Source: an uncultured delta proteobacterium (lineage in GTDB: Bacteria > Myxococcota_A > Polyangia > Polyangiales > Polyangiaceae). From it: DNA of 50,831 nt. This document shows, piece by piece, positions 42,534 through 50,831 of the stretch. The translations under genes and the position numbers were made by a program. The DNA lies in the NCBI GenBank assembly GCA_903892415.1, contig CAITIQ010000323.1:1-50831 (forward strand). Reading direction: 5' to 3'. The notes under the pieces were generated by a model. The model saw nothing but the letters and a program-made list of their open reading frames with translations, was not told the origin of the DNA and did no database searches. Each line of letters starts with the position of its first letter. The stretch's first letter is position 1.

Positions 42534-44297
42534 ATGACCACGCTCCTTGAACGCGCAGAAATCTGGCTGGCTCACGATCCCGAGGCGGGCACACGCGCGG
42601 AGCTCCGCGCACTGCTCGAGCGCGCAAAAACTGGTGACACCGTAGCAACCCAGGATCTCGCGGAGCGCTTCGTTGGTCCGCTCGAATTCGGCACTGCGGG
42701 TCTGCGCGGGGTGATCGGCGCTGGTGAAAGCCGCATGAATGTCGCGGTAATCCTGCGCACGACCTTCGGACTCGGCACCTATTTGCTGGGCGACCCCGAG
42801 GCGAACGTCAAGGTGCGTGGCATCGCTATTGGGTATGACGGTCGGCGCTTCAGTCGCGAGTTCGCCGAGGCGGCGGTAGGCGTGCTCGCAGCGATGGGCA
42901 TCCCGTCACAGCTCTCCCAAGGGGTGTGCCCAACGCCGGTGCTCGCTTACGCCGTCACGCGCTTGGGATCAGCCGCAGGCATCATGGTAACGGCCAGCCA
43001 CAACCCGCCCGAGTACAACGGTTACAAGGTCTATTGGGGCAACGGCGCGCAGATCATTCCGCCGCATGACAAGGGCATCGCCGCAGCGGTTGACGGCGCG
43101 CCGCACGCGGACCTCGTGCCCAACGTAGGGTTTGAGCAGGCGCGCAAGTCGGGCTTGTTGCAAGACTTCCCGAGCGATCTCGAGCCGGCCTATTTGGACG
43201 CAGTTCAGGCACTCTCGATCAACAAGGGCGGCGCCCGCGACGCGGCGATCGTTTACACCGCGCTGCACGGCGTGGGCGATCGACTCGTGCGTGAGACGAT
43301 GAAACGCGCCGGCTTCAGCAACGTGCACAGCGTCGCGCAGCAGGCCGAACCGGATGGGGAGTTCCCCACCGTCGCGTTCCCGAACCCCGAAGAGAAAGGC
43401 GCGCTCGATCTTTCGTATGCGCTGGCCGAGCAGGTGAGCGCCGATCTGATCCTCGCGAGCGACCCGGACGTCGACCGGTTAGCCGCCGCGGTACGCAAGG
43501 CCAACGGCGATAAGCCGTTTACGCAGCTCACCGGCAACCAGGTAGGCGTGCTGCTCGGGCACTACTTGCTGACGGAGGGAGCGAAAGGAGACAACCGCGT
43601 GGCGCTGGCTTCATGCGTCTCCTCACCGCAGCTTGGCGCCATCGCCCGCGCGCTTGGCGTTCACTACGAAGAGACGCTAACGGGCTTCAAGTGGATCGCG
43701 AATCGCGCGATGGAGTTGGAAAAGACGGCCGGAAAATCCTTCGTCTTCGGCTACGAGGAGGCGCTCGGGTACACCGTCGGTCCGTTGGTGCGCGACAAGG
43801 ACGGCATCAGCGCGGCCTTGCTTTTCGCTGAGCTGTGGGCCGGGTTGCGTGCCAAAGGGCAGACCGTGTTCGATGAGCTCGAGCGCATCGCGCGGGCCTA
43901 CGGTTGCTTCGTGAGCAGCCAACTGAGCGTCACCATGAAGGGCGCCGACGGCCTCAAGAAGATCCAAGAGGTGATGGGCCACCTGCGCGCAACCCCGGCG
44001 TCTGCGTTTGGTCCAGCGGAGGTTCTCGCGCTCTCTGACGTGAAAGCGGGAACCAAACGCGCAGCAGATGGTAGCGAGTCGAAGTTGGTGCTGCCGCCGA
44101 GCGACGTGCTCATCTACGACCTCGTCGGCGGGAGCCGCATCATCGCGCGACCGAGCGGCACAGAACCGAAGCTGAAGATCTACTTCGACGTTCGTGAGAC
44201 CGTGGTTGGCGATGAAGCGATGAGCGCGGCGGAAGCCCGAGCCACCGAGAGAATGGCGGCCATCGCAGCGGCGTTCAAGATCCACGCCGGACTGTAA
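42534..44297 (+). CDS. Phosphohexomutase (phosphoglucomutase/phosphomannomutase family)
   Basis: The 587-aa enzyme (ATG 42534, GGAGG 6 nt upstream) has the four alpha-D-phosphohexomutase domains: FGTAGLRGVIGAGESRMN near the start, the phosphoserine loop GIMVTASHNPPEYNGYKVY, the metal loop ASDPDVDRLA, the sugar-specificity region GYEEALGYTVG and the phosphate-binding loop RPSGTEPKLKIY. The length and GYEEALGY fit the PgcA/PGM2-like group that interconverts glucose-1- and glucose-6-phosphate, with possible phosphopentomutase activity. It lies 13 nt after the biotin-carboxylase-like gene, so the two are probably co-transcribed, although no shared pathway is obvious. Confidence 0.93.
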   Translation: MTTLLERAEIWLAHDPEAGTRAELRALLERAKTGDTVATQDLAERFVGPLEFGTAGLRGVIGAGESRMNVAVILRTTFGLGTYLLGDPEANVKVRGIAIGYDGRRFSREFAEAAVGVLAAMGIPSQLSQGVCPTPVLAYAVTRLGSAAGIMVTASHNPPEYNGYKVYWGNGAQIIPPHDKGIAAAVDGAPHADLVPNVGFEQARKSGLLQDFPSDLEPAYLDAVQALSINKGGARDAAIVYTALHGVGDRLVRETMKRAGFSNVHSVAQQAEPDGEFPTVAFPNPEEKGALDLSYALAEQVSADLILASDPDVDRLAAAVRKANGDKPFTQLTGNQVGVLLGHYLLTEGAKGDNRVALASCVSSPQLGAIARALGVHYEETLTGFKWIANRAMELEKTAGKSFVFGYEEALGYTVGPLVRDKDGISAALLFAELWAGLRAKGQTVFDELERIARAYGCFVSSQLSVTMKGADGLKKIQEVMGHLRATPASAFGPAEVLALSDVKAGTKRAADGSESKLVLPPSDVLIYDLVGGSRIIARPSGTEPKLKIYFDVRETVVGDEAMSAAEARATERMAAIAAAFKIHAGL

Positions 44298-44303
44298 GAA
44301 GAA

Positions 44304-44339
44304 GCCTGGTCGGGAGGTTTGGGAACCTCCCGACTAGGC
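44304..44339. terminator. Bidirectional hairpin between convergent genes
   Basis: A 16-bp stem (44304-44319 with 44324-44339, one G-T wobble, TGGG loop; perfect core GTCGGGAGGTT/AACCTCCCGAC) lies 6 nt after the phosphohexomutase stop. It overlaps the last codons and stop of the convergent DUF1552 gene (44334-44336). The minus-strand side is followed by CTTCTTCTTAC; the plus side lacks a T-run. Confidence 0.7.
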
Positions 44340-45860
44340 CTTGATGAAGGGCAGGATCTCGCTCATCACCGCGAGCTCAGCGTTTTCGTACTTCTGGTAG
44401 CCGGCATACCAAGTCTCTGTTCCGATTTTGATTTCACCGTATCCGCCATGGTCCGGGGACTCGAACTCGGATGGGCTGAGCCCCATGGCTTGGAGAACGT
44501 TGCCCAGCCATTGATTGTAGAGCAGCCCAGTGTGCGAACTGACGGCGCTGTCGGGGCTCGACTGGTGTGCAGGTTTGGTGAGGTTGCGATAGTCCGCGTA
44601 GTTGCCAGTGGTGAAGAAAGCACCAGCGCCTCCCGCGGTGACGACGGGCAGTTCGATCGGGTCGTGCGTCAGGCAACCAGCCTCTTGGGTCCACTGCACC
44701 AAGGTGCCATCGAGCACCGTTCCTTCGCCGTCCGGAATTGCGTCGAGCTTGGCGATGAGATCGAGAAATACGGAGCCGAAGAACTCACGATGGGCAGCGG
44801 CGATCGTTTGTTGCTGTTCACCCGATGGGAATTGGGCCTGGTGGGCGATGTCTTGATGCCAATCCCCCGCGTACGAGGAGAAGTGATCGCCCACGAACAT
44901 GGTAGCGATCCTCGAGGTGTCGCAAGCAAACGCGGCGGCGATCACATCGTTCTGCAACTGCCAGAAGCGTCGCTGTGCGCTGGGATCAACGCCGAAGGTG
45001 CTGCTGTACTGCTCGACCGAACTCTCGCTGGGCGGCATGATCTCCCCGCAGGAAACCTCCACGTTGAGCTTGCGTTGGAGCTCGTCGAGACGCTCGAGGT
45101 GGTCGTCGAGACGCTGCTTGTCTTCGTTCGAGAGGCGACGACTTCCATTGCGCAAGCGCTTGTAGTTCTCGAGCACCCTGTCGACGACAAGCGGCCTCAC
45201 CGTGGCAGGATCCTCCTCGGGAACGAAGATCTTGTTGAAGAGCACCAGTGAATCGTTCTCGGGTGCGAGATTCTGGATCTCGCCTGATTGATCGATCGGG
45301 CTCGTGTAGTAGGCGCTCATGCCGTTGCTTCCCACCACGAGACTGCGCTCTTTGATCGTCGCGAGGTCGGCGTAGAAGGTGTTGGACCAAGCGAGAATCT
45401 GATCGATCGTCGGACGACGTGTCATCATCTGCGCGTCGCTGCCGTTGCCGTCGTTCTCGGCAAAGTTGCCGAGATGACCACCGCGGTGGTGTGCGAGATA
45501 GAAGCTCACGTCGAGCCCGCGGAGCACGTTCATCTTGGCGGCCAGGGCACTGGTAAAGACGCCAGAATCCGCCGAGAGGACCGGGGAGAGCGAGGCAACG
45601 CCGTTTGCTACCTCGAGCGCGAGCGCCCCCCGACGCACGGGGCGCCCTGCGTACTGCATCGACTGGGTCAGCGTGGCCTCGTTCGGGTACATGTTCGCCT
45701 GCCAAATCCCGCCGTGGTTCGTTGCCAACGCAACGAAGCGCTTGCGGTCTCCCGGCGCCGCTTTGACTTCCTTCTTTGCGAGCGACGACAGGAATGGCAC
45801 GGCGAGCACGAAGCCTGCGGCTCCGCGCAGAAACATTCGGCGGTTGCGAGAGATGATCAC
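44334..45860 (-). CDS. DUF1552 secreted protein, Tat signal
   Basis: The 508-aa product starts at GTG 45860, overlapping the TGA of the upstream DUF1592 gene (GTGA), so the pair is translationally coupled. The N-terminus is a twin-arginine signal (NRRMFLRGAAGFVLAVPFL), as is usual for DUF1552. The body matches that family: MNVLRGLDVSFY, GGHLGNFAE, RPTIDQILAW, VLENYKRLRNGSRRLSNEDKQRLDDH, and the C-terminal SHTGLLYNQWLGNVLQAMGL. DUF1552 is distantly related to DUF1501/sulfatase-like exported proteins and is found with DUF1592-type proteins in Planctomycetes and Myxococcota. The biochemical role is unknown. Confidence 0.9.
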   Translation of the reverse strand: MIISRNRRMFLRGAAGFVLAVPFLSSLAKKEVKAAPGDRKRFVALATNHGGIWQANMYPNEATLTQSMQYAGRPVRRGALALEVANGVASLSPVLSADSGVFTSALAAKMNVLRGLDVSFYLAHHRGGHLGNFAENDGNGSDAQMMTRRPTIDQILAWSNTFYADLATIKERSLVVGSNGMSAYYTSPIDQSGEIQNLAPENDSLVLFNKIFVPEEDPATVRPLVVDRVLENYKRLRNGSRRLSNEDKQRLDDHLERLDELQRKLNVEVSCGEIMPPSESSVEQYSSTFGVDPSAQRRFWQLQNDVIAAAFACDTSRIATMFVGDHFSSYAGDWHQDIAHQAQFPSGEQQQTIAAAHREFFGSVFLDLIAKLDAIPDGEGTVLDGTLVQWTQEAGCLTHDPIELPVVTAGGAGAFFTTGNYADYRNLTKPAHQSSPDSAVSSHTGLLYNQWLGNVLQAMGLSPSEFESPDHGGYGEIKIGTETWYAGYQKYENAELAVMSEILPFIKA

Positions 45861-47467
45861 GGCGCCTCCTGAAATGACCGTCGCTTGAACGCATCGGTGA
45901 GTGCGACTGTGCGCAGTACCTCTGCCATCGGCTGACCTTCGTCGAGCGCGGTCGTCAGAGCGTCCAGCGCACAGGCATCGAGTTCAAAATCCTCCATGCG
46001 ACCGAAGGTGAATCGGAAGTAGTGACGAGCAAAGCACGCGCGCGGCTTCTTACTCGCCGCGATGAGATCGGTAAGCTCGGAGACCGAGCTGACGGCTGCC
46101 TCCGAGTCATCGACAGCCGGAACGGCCGTGGCGTCGATCGGCGCCGAGCCGACCACGCTTCCCGCCTCGTCAAACAAGGTTTGCTCTGTGCGCGGACGAC
46201 CAAGCGAGTCGTAGTTCTCCGACACAAAGCCGAGCGGATTGATCAGTCCGACGTGACAACCTGCGCACGAGCCGGAACCGGTCAGGCCCTCGACGACTTC
46301 CCTGGTCGTCGAAGACTCACTCAGCTGCGGAGGACTGGCCGCAGCGTTGGGCGGAGGAGGGGGAATCTCGTCGCAAAGCAACGCTTTGCGGATGAAGACA
46401 CCCTTCATGATTGGACGAGTGTTGGCCGAACCAGTCGAAAGAAAGGCCGCGCGCGCGATCAGACCGCGCCGGCCTTCGAACCCGAACGCCGGAGGCTCAC
46501 TGCTGCCATCCCAGATCGGTGATTCATAAATTGTCGCGAGGTCCTCGGTGCGAGCGAAGGACTTGTCGCTGGTGAGGAGGTCCTCGAAGGTACCGCCTTG
46601 GAACGCATAGTACGTGGCGGCGTCTGCGACCTCAGCGAGCATGTCTTCGCGCAGATCAGGCCCTGGTGTAAAGCCGTTGCTGAAGGCGTCGAAGATCGGA
46701 TCGCCAACGCGTGAATCGAGCTCCTCCAGCGTGGTGTTTTCCAGCCACTCGGAGAAGAACGTGTTTACCGCCTCGCGCGTGCGCTCACTCGTGTAGATGC
46801 GCTCCACTTGAGCTTGGTAGCCAGCGGGCGTTAGCAGCTCGCCCGAACGCGCCGCGGCGAGGAGCTCATCATCGGGCATCGATTGCCAGAAATGGTACGA
46901 GAGCCGCGAGGCCAATTCGTAGGCGCTTAGGTCGACGTAGGCGTCCTCAGCGCCCTCACCATGCTCAACGAAGTAAAGCATTTGTGGCGCAGTGAGCAGC
47001 AGTGCCACGACGTCAGCGTAATCCGCCGGCTCGAAGGGAGCCGCGCCGGCAACCTCACGATAGAACGCCACGTCCTCGGCAGACACCTCGGAGCGCAAGG
47101 CTCGTTCACCAAAACGCTGGATGAAGGCGTCGAGGCAAGCGTCGTCATTGGCTGAATCTGCGTCGGTTGCACAGTCCCCAACGACCTGCGGCAAGAGCTG
47201 AGCGGACGTCAGCGCTGCACCGACCTGGCTCGCGATCACGTACGTTACATCGACGTGCTCTTGGTGCACGGCTTGGTCGAGTCGGGTGAACCCACCGTAG
47301 TGTTTGTCAGGACCAACCCGTCGGTCGTCGGGGACCTGCGCAAACAAGGGCGTCAACGTCGCAACGATCCCGGGTGCCTCCGCAGGCGCCACGACAGCCA
47401 CCAAGTCTGCCACCGTGTTCTGATACTGCACGCTCGACAAACGTCGCAGCGGTAGGGCTTGCGGCAC
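45857..47467 (-). CDS. DUF1592/DUF1588/DUF1585 (c-type heme-like) secreted protein, signal peptide cut off by in-frame TGA
   Basis: From GTG 47467 the 536-aa open part contains the full domain chain: DUF1587-like PLRRLSSVQYQNTV (6-19), DUF1595 (about 110-170), DUF1592 with LSAYELASRLSYHFWQSMPDDE (about 180-305), DUF1588 with RRGLIARAAFLSTGSA and CAGCH (401-405, a heme-c-type CxxCH), and C-terminal DUF1585. The frame continues upstream to ATG 47605, where it encodes a lipoprotein signal, but TGA 47560-47558 interrupts it one codon before the lipobox cysteine. If this stop is real the protein loses export and heme attachment would fail. It is coupled to the DUF1552 gene by a 4-nt overlap. Confidence 0.82.
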   Translation of the reverse strand: MPQALPLRRLSSVQYQNTVADLVAVVAPAEAPGIVATLTPLFAQVPDDRRVGPDKHYGGFTRLDQAVHQEHVDVTYVIASQVGAALTSAQLLPQVVGDCATDADSANDDACLDAFIQRFGERALRSEVSAEDVAFYREVAGAAPFEPADYADVVALLLTAPQMLYFVEHGEGAEDAYVDLSAYELASRLSYHFWQSMPDDELLAAARSGELLTPAGYQAQVERIYTSERTREAVNTFFSEWLENTTLEELDSRVGDPIFDAFSNGFTPGPDLREDMLAEVADAATYYAFQGGTFEDLLTSDKSFARTEDLATIYESPIWDGSSEPPAFGFEGRRGLIARAAFLSTGSANTRPIMKGVFIRKALLCDEIPPPPPNAAASPPQLSESSTTREVVEGLTGSGSCAGCHVGLINPLGFVSENYDSLGRPRTEQTLFDEAGSVVGSAPIDATAVPAVDDSEAAVSSVSELTDLIAASKKPRACFARHYFRFTFGRMEDFELDACALDALTTALDEGQPMAEVLRTVALTDAFKRRSFQEAP

Positions 47468-47554
47468 CGCTAACGGGTCGCATTCGAAGGAGGTGGGATT
47501 GGTCGGAACCGGAGCGTCGGGCGAGGACGATTCGTTCTCGCCGATGTCGCCAAT

Positions 47555-47605
47555 GCATCAGGAGACGAGCCCAACGGCAGCAAGGAGCAGCCTGTGCAAG
47601 CGCAT
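47555..47605 (-). pseudogene. Lipoprotein signal peptide of the DUF1592 gene, split by TGA
   Basis: From ATG 47605 the DUF1592 frame reads MRLHRLLLAAVGLVS, then TGA (47560-47558), then TGC (Cys) and IGDIGENESSSPD, continuing in frame into the DUF1587-like domain. Positively charged start, hydrophobic core and a cysteine at the right distance make this a lipoprotein signal. A GGA-to-TGA change would explain it, since Gly would give a perfect VSGC lipobox. A sequencing error, a true nonsense mutation or readthrough are the options. Confidence 0.7.
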
Positions 47606-47694
47606 GCTCGAATGGTAGTTGAGCCGCGTTCAAAAGATCGGGAGAAACCTACGCAGCCGTAGAAAGCCACATTGCCGCACAGCGTGCGAAGGAC

Positions 47695-49539
47695 TCAGCT
47701 CTGACTGGGCCGCCGCAGCAAATGCTGCCCAAGCACCAGCACGTCCATGTTCGTGCGCAAGAAACAGTCGAGCGCCTCCTCCGGACGACAGACCACCGGT
47801 TCATTTTCGTTGAAGGAGGTGTTGAGCACCATCGGCACCGACGTGCGCTTGGCGAAGGCGCTGATCAGCTCGTGGTAGATCGGGTTGGAGGTCTTGCTGA
47901 CCGTCTGCAAGCGGCCGCTGCCATCGACGTGCGTGATGGCCGGAACGAGGGCGCGCTTCTCCTCACGAACCTGGAAGACCTGCATCATGAACGGCACCTC
48001 GCCTTGTTGCTCGAACCAGTCGAATGAAGCCTCAGCGAGGATGCTGGGAGCGAAAGGCCGGAACGATTCACGCCGTTTGATCTTGCTGTTGAGGATGTCC
48101 TTCATATTGGCCCGGCGAGGATCCGCGACGATGGAGCGATTGCCGAGAGCGCGGGGACCCCATTCCATGCGGCCCTGAAACCAACCGATGACCTCACCGT
48201 TTGCCACCGCCTCCGAAACGACCTCACACAAGGAGGCAGTGTCAGCGAAGTGTTGGCGCTGCAAACCGTCAAGCCTCGAGCCTGCTGCATCCAGCGTCTT
48301 CTTGATCTCGGCGTCGTCAAACTCCGGGCCCCAATACGCATGGTCCATCGAATGGGTTGGCAACACGCTGCCACCACCTTCGCGCGCGACGACCATCGCC
48401 GCACCAATCGCGCCGCCCGCATCACCTGCCGCAGCTTGGATGTAGACGTTCTTGAAGCGAGAGCGCAGCGCGACCTTGCCGTTTGCCACCGAGTTCATTG
48501 CACAGCCACCCGCCAGCGCGATGTTGTCGCACGGGTAGCGGCGATACAGCGCCTCGAGCAGGTGGAAGAACGCTTCCTCGTACATGGCTTGTGCGGAATG
48601 CGCGAGATCCCGATGGCGATCGGTAAGTGGATCTTCCTTGCTGCGCGCGGGCCCAAGCAACGACTCCAGCGCGGGGGCGTAAAGCCGACCAACCTCGGGC
48701 GAGCCGTTGTCCCACGTGTAGTGGAAGGTTTCCTTGTGGTGGACGAAGTAGTCGAGGTTGAGCCTGAACTCCCCGCCCTCCACGAGCTGCACGATGTTCC
48801 GCATTTCAGGCAGGAAGGTTGGCTTCCCATAGGGCGCGAGGCCCATCACCTTGTACTCGTCCCCGTAGTGGGTGAAGCCCAGATGTTGCGTCATCGCTTG
48901 GTAGAAGGCGCCGAGGGAGTGCGGAAAAAACACGCGCCCGTCCACCTTCACTTCGCCTCGGCTTCCGAAGCCCCAAGCCGCGCTCGAGAAGTCGCCAAAA
49001 CCGTCCACCGAGACCGTTACAGCCTCTTGAAACGGAGACACCGCATAGGCCGAGGCGAGGTGACAGAGGTGGTGCTCAACGTTGCGCACCGCCCCAAGGA
49101 AGCGCTCTCCGGGAAACGCTCGTTCGAGTTCGTCGGCGATGGTCGCCTTCTTCATCGTGTTGGAAAGGCGCTGCCACAACCACTCCGGCCCCGGGCGACG
49201 CTTCAACAGGTAGCTGAACTTCTCGAGCCGATTGGCGGCCGGGTCCGTGTTTACGGCCAGCGCGTCCACATCGGAGAGCTTGAGCTTGTTGGCCGCCAAA
49301 CAATAGCGAATGGCCTCTGAGGGGAAGCCCGCCCAATGTTTGATGCGCCGAAAGCGCTCCTCTTCCACCGCTGCGACGAGTTTGCCACCGACCACCAGAC
49401 AGGCCGAGGAATCACCGTGGTAGGCGTTGAGTCCAAGCACAACCCTTCGCGAGGGGTCTGTCGTCACCGGGGCGTTGCGAGTCGGCACCGACTTTAGAAC
49501 GCCCTCCACCCAATCCGTTGCAAGCTTCGTCGAGATCAC
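47695..49539 (-). CDS. NodU/CmcH-family carbamoyltransferase
   Basis: From GTG 49539 (AGGTGG upstream; other GTG starts lie 17, 24 and 33 codons further in) the enzyme is 614 aa, typical of the family. The Kae1-like N-terminal domain has GLNAYHGDSSACLVVGGKL, EEERFRRIKHWAGFP, NVEHHLCHLASAY, the metal and nucleotide-site elements VSVDGFGDFSSA, and ALAGGCAMNSVANG. The C-terminal domain has FQGRMEWGPRALGNRSI and NTSFNENEPVV. These enzymes transfer a carbamoyl group from carbamoyl phosphate, via carbamoyl-AMP, to a hydroxyl of a sugar, antibiotic or nodulation factor. No glycosyltransferase or natural-product cluster is beside it, so the acceptor is unknown. Confidence 0.92.
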   Translation of the reverse strand: MISTKLATDWVEGVLKSVPTRNAPVTTDPSRRVVLGLNAYHGDSSACLVVGGKLVAAVEEERFRRIKHWAGFPSEAIRYCLAANKLKLSDVDALAVNTDPAANRLEKFSYLLKRRPGPEWLWQRLSNTMKKATIADELERAFPGERFLGAVRNVEHHLCHLASAYAVSPFQEAVTVSVDGFGDFSSAAWGFGSRGEVKVDGRVFFPHSLGAFYQAMTQHLGFTHYGDEYKVMGLAPYGKPTFLPEMRNIVQLVEGGEFRLNLDYFVHHKETFHYTWDNGSPEVGRLYAPALESLLGPARSKEDPLTDRHRDLAHSAQAMYEEAFFHLLEALYRRYPCDNIALAGGCAMNSVANGKVALRSRFKNVYIQAAAGDAGGAIGAAMVVAREGGGSVLPTHSMDHAYWGPEFDDAEIKKTLDAAGSRLDGLQRQHFADTASLCEVVSEAVANGEVIGWFQGRMEWGPRALGNRSIVADPRRANMKDILNSKIKRRESFRPFAPSILAEASFDWFEQQGEVPFMMQVFQVREEKRALVPAITHVDGSGRLQTVSKTSNPIYHELISAFAKRTSVPMVLNTSFNENEPVVCRPEEALDCFLRTNMDVLVLGQHLLRRPSQS

Positions 49540-49777
49540 GCGCGGCCACCTTACACCCGATGGGGACTTCGTTTTGCTGCAATCCGCCCACGGACCGCAG
49601 TGCGCCAAAGGCGTCCGCGCGATCTGTTGCCAGAACGCGGAGAACCATTCAAACCTGAAGTCCGCACGATTTTGCAGGCGCCCTGTAAGGACGTCGTAGC
49701 TCCGTCGTTTCCGTATCGACGCTGACGCTCCCCTTCGAGTGCACGTCGGAAAAGATTCCCTTCCCAAGGAGGACTCC

Positions 49778-50831
49778 GTGCGCTTCATCACGACCCATTT
49801 GCGCGGCTCACGCGTATACCCATTCTTCATCGGCTGTTTGGTTTCACTCTCCGTCGCTTGCGGAGCCAACGCGCCTGATGCGCCCATTTCGCCCGATCAA
49901 TTCGCGAGCCATCCAAGCCAGCCCGTGGCGGCCCCGGCCCCGGCCCAAGCGAGTCCCGGAATGGACCCGAGCGCCAGCTCACCTGCGCTTCCAGGAGGTG
50001 CTGCAGCTGGAGGCTCCCAACCGGCTCCCCCACCCTCCGTTCCTAGTGGGCCCAGCTCCACCAAGCTGCCCGCAAAGACCTTGACTCGCGGTGCAACAGA
50101 GCTCGCCAAGAGCGGAGAACGCCCCGCCAAACCCAACGTATTGATTCTCTACACCGGGGACATGAGCCTGCAGGTTCCTGAGGGCCAGATCGGCAGGAGC
50201 ATCGACGAAGCCGTGTCCATCGCCGAGCGATTTGGCGGCTATCTCGGAGGACGGACGAACGCGACGGTCAAGCTCAAGATCCCGTCCGGGAGCTTTCGTG
50301 AAGCGCTAACCGAGGTCGAGAAGCTCGGCGTCGTCGGGCACGAGAACATAAACGCCGACGACGTCACAGCGGAGTTTCACGACCTCGAGGTGCGCTTGGA
50401 GAACCTCAAGGCCACGCGCAAGCGCGTGGAAGAGTTCCTCGCCCGAGCAACGACGCTCGCCGACATGCTGACGGTGCAACGAGAGCTCGAGCGCATCGCT
50501 GCAGAGATGGACACCATCTCGGGACGGCTGCGTTTTCTGCGCGAGCATACGGCCTTCAGCACGCTGACCATCTCCCTCACCGCGATCGCCAAGCCCACTC
50601 CGGTGGTCGCTGCAGAGCCCCCGCCGCCGCCTCCTGCTCCGCCTGCGCGCACGGTCGATCTTCCCGTGCCGTGGTTTGCCACGCTCGGAATTGTCCCGGT
50701 AGGGACGGCTCTTTCGAGCCGCCCCCCGGACAGAACCCGGCGAGCGGTTTTCCCGCACCGGGCTCCCACCTCGGATCAACGGAGAGCAAAGCGCTCCTCG
50801 GGCCAGGGGTGTACGATTCTCGGAGTTAGAA
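49778..50831 (+). CDS. DUF4349-type lipoprotein, 3' end beyond or at window edge
   Basis: GTG 49778 follows AAGGAGG at 5 nt. The product has a lipoprotein signal (FFIGCLVSLSVAC, cysteine 28), a Pro/Ala/Ser-rich linker to about residue 115, and a DUF4349-like domain: VLILYTGDMSLQVPEGQIGR, AERFGGYLGGR, LKIPSGSFREALTEVEKLG, a coiled-coil (FHDLEVRLENLKATRKRVEE, MLTVQRELERIAAEMDTI) and LREHTAFSTLTISL. The usual C-terminal membrane helix is not seen. After PVPWFATLGI (about nt 50690) this frame turns Arg-rich and stays open to the window end, while a frame shifted by two reads smoothly to TAG 50827-50829. The real end is therefore uncertain. Confidence 0.78.
   Translation, partial: MRFITTHLRGSRVYPFFIGCLVSLSVACGANAPDAPISPDQFASHPSQPVAAPAPAQASPGMDPSASSPALPGGAAAGGSQPAPPPSVPSGPSSTKLPAKTLTRGATELAKSGERPAKPNVLILYTGDMSLQVPEGQIGRSIDEAVSIAERFGGYLGGRTNATVKLKIPSGSFREALTEVEKLGVVGHENINADDVTAEFHDLEVRLENLKATRKRVEEFLARATTLADMLTVQRELERIAAEMDTISGRLRFLREHTAFSTLTISLTAIAKPTPVVAAEPPPPPPAPPARTVDLPVPWFATLGIVPVGTALSSRPPDRTRRAVFPHRAPTSDQRRAKRSSGQGCTILGVR

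Noticed and set aside
47558..47560. TGA as selenocysteine
   Set aside because: Selenocysteine next to a lipobox cysteine has no known role, and a Gly codon one base away explains the motif fully.
49540..49887. N-terminal extension of the carbamoyltransferase
   Set aside because: It runs antisense through the DUF4349 gene's strong ribosome-binding site and signal peptide and has no family similarity.

Overview
The window looks like a chromosomal segment of a large-genome myxobacterium (Myxococcota, Polyangia-like). It is GC-rich, uses many GTG starts, and carries several kinds of gene typical of that group: lipoproteins with Ser/Thr/Gly-rich linkers and Cys-rich or MopE-like repeats, PknB-type kinases, FHA domains fused to sigma-54 activators, a DUF1592/DUF1552 pair and an ImuA-ImuB-DnaE2 cassette. 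I see no rRNA, tRNA, CRISPR array, insertion sequence or prophage. No stretch over 300 bases lacks a gene.

Layout. 1-141: two copies of a palindromic repeat. 205-9450: mostly envelope proteins (Cys-rich lipoprotein, HEAT-repeat lipoprotein, a polytopic membrane protein with an 18-bp tandem repeat, a Cys-rich/beta-module lipoprotein), an FHA-GAF-sigma54 activator and a ComEA-like HhH protein. 9520-20613: an IgGFc-binding-type lipoprotein and a dense signalling block (two Ser/Thr kinases, an FHA-sigma54 activator, an FHA-diguanylate cyclase). The same block holds a membrane glutaredoxin, a methyltransferase and a BMP-type lipoprotein. The second kinase and its neighbouring TPR protein overlap out of frame in a way that suggests a deletion or frameshift. 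20687-30957: DNA repair and mutagenesis genes, namely the ImuA-like/ImuB/DnaE2 translesion cassette, a LigC-type ligase, a LigD-type polymerase/primase and PolX. 30962-32308: a MopE-like lipoprotein.

The most remarkable region is 32450-40872. Three co-directional, tightly packed minus-strand genes appear to encode six enzyme activities of sterol/triterpenoid biosynthesis. The first is a triple fusion of class II HMG-CoA reductase, squalene synthase and an extended SDR. The second is a Rieske oxygenase that overlaps it by 4 nt (GTGA). The third fuses a squalene-epoxidase-like flavoprotein to an oxidosqualene-cyclase-like domain. Together they would link the committed mevalonate step to squalene, epoxidation, cyclisation and oxidative tailoring, the last resembling the SdmA/SdmB sterol C-4 demethylation pair. 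The cyclase keeps the catalytic Asp in an SDATAE motif but has several changed active-site positions, so its product cannot be assigned. A strong hairpin follows the operon.

41114-44297 holds a biotin-carboxylase-like gene and a phosphohexomutase, transcribed divergently from the sterol operon, with a perfect 9-bp inverted repeat in the shared upstream region. 44334-47605 holds a coupled DUF1592/DUF1552 pair; the DUF1592 gene has an in-frame TGA directly before its lipobox cysteine. 47695-49539 is a NodU/CmcH-family carbamoyltransferase. A DUF4349-type lipoprotein runs off the right end.
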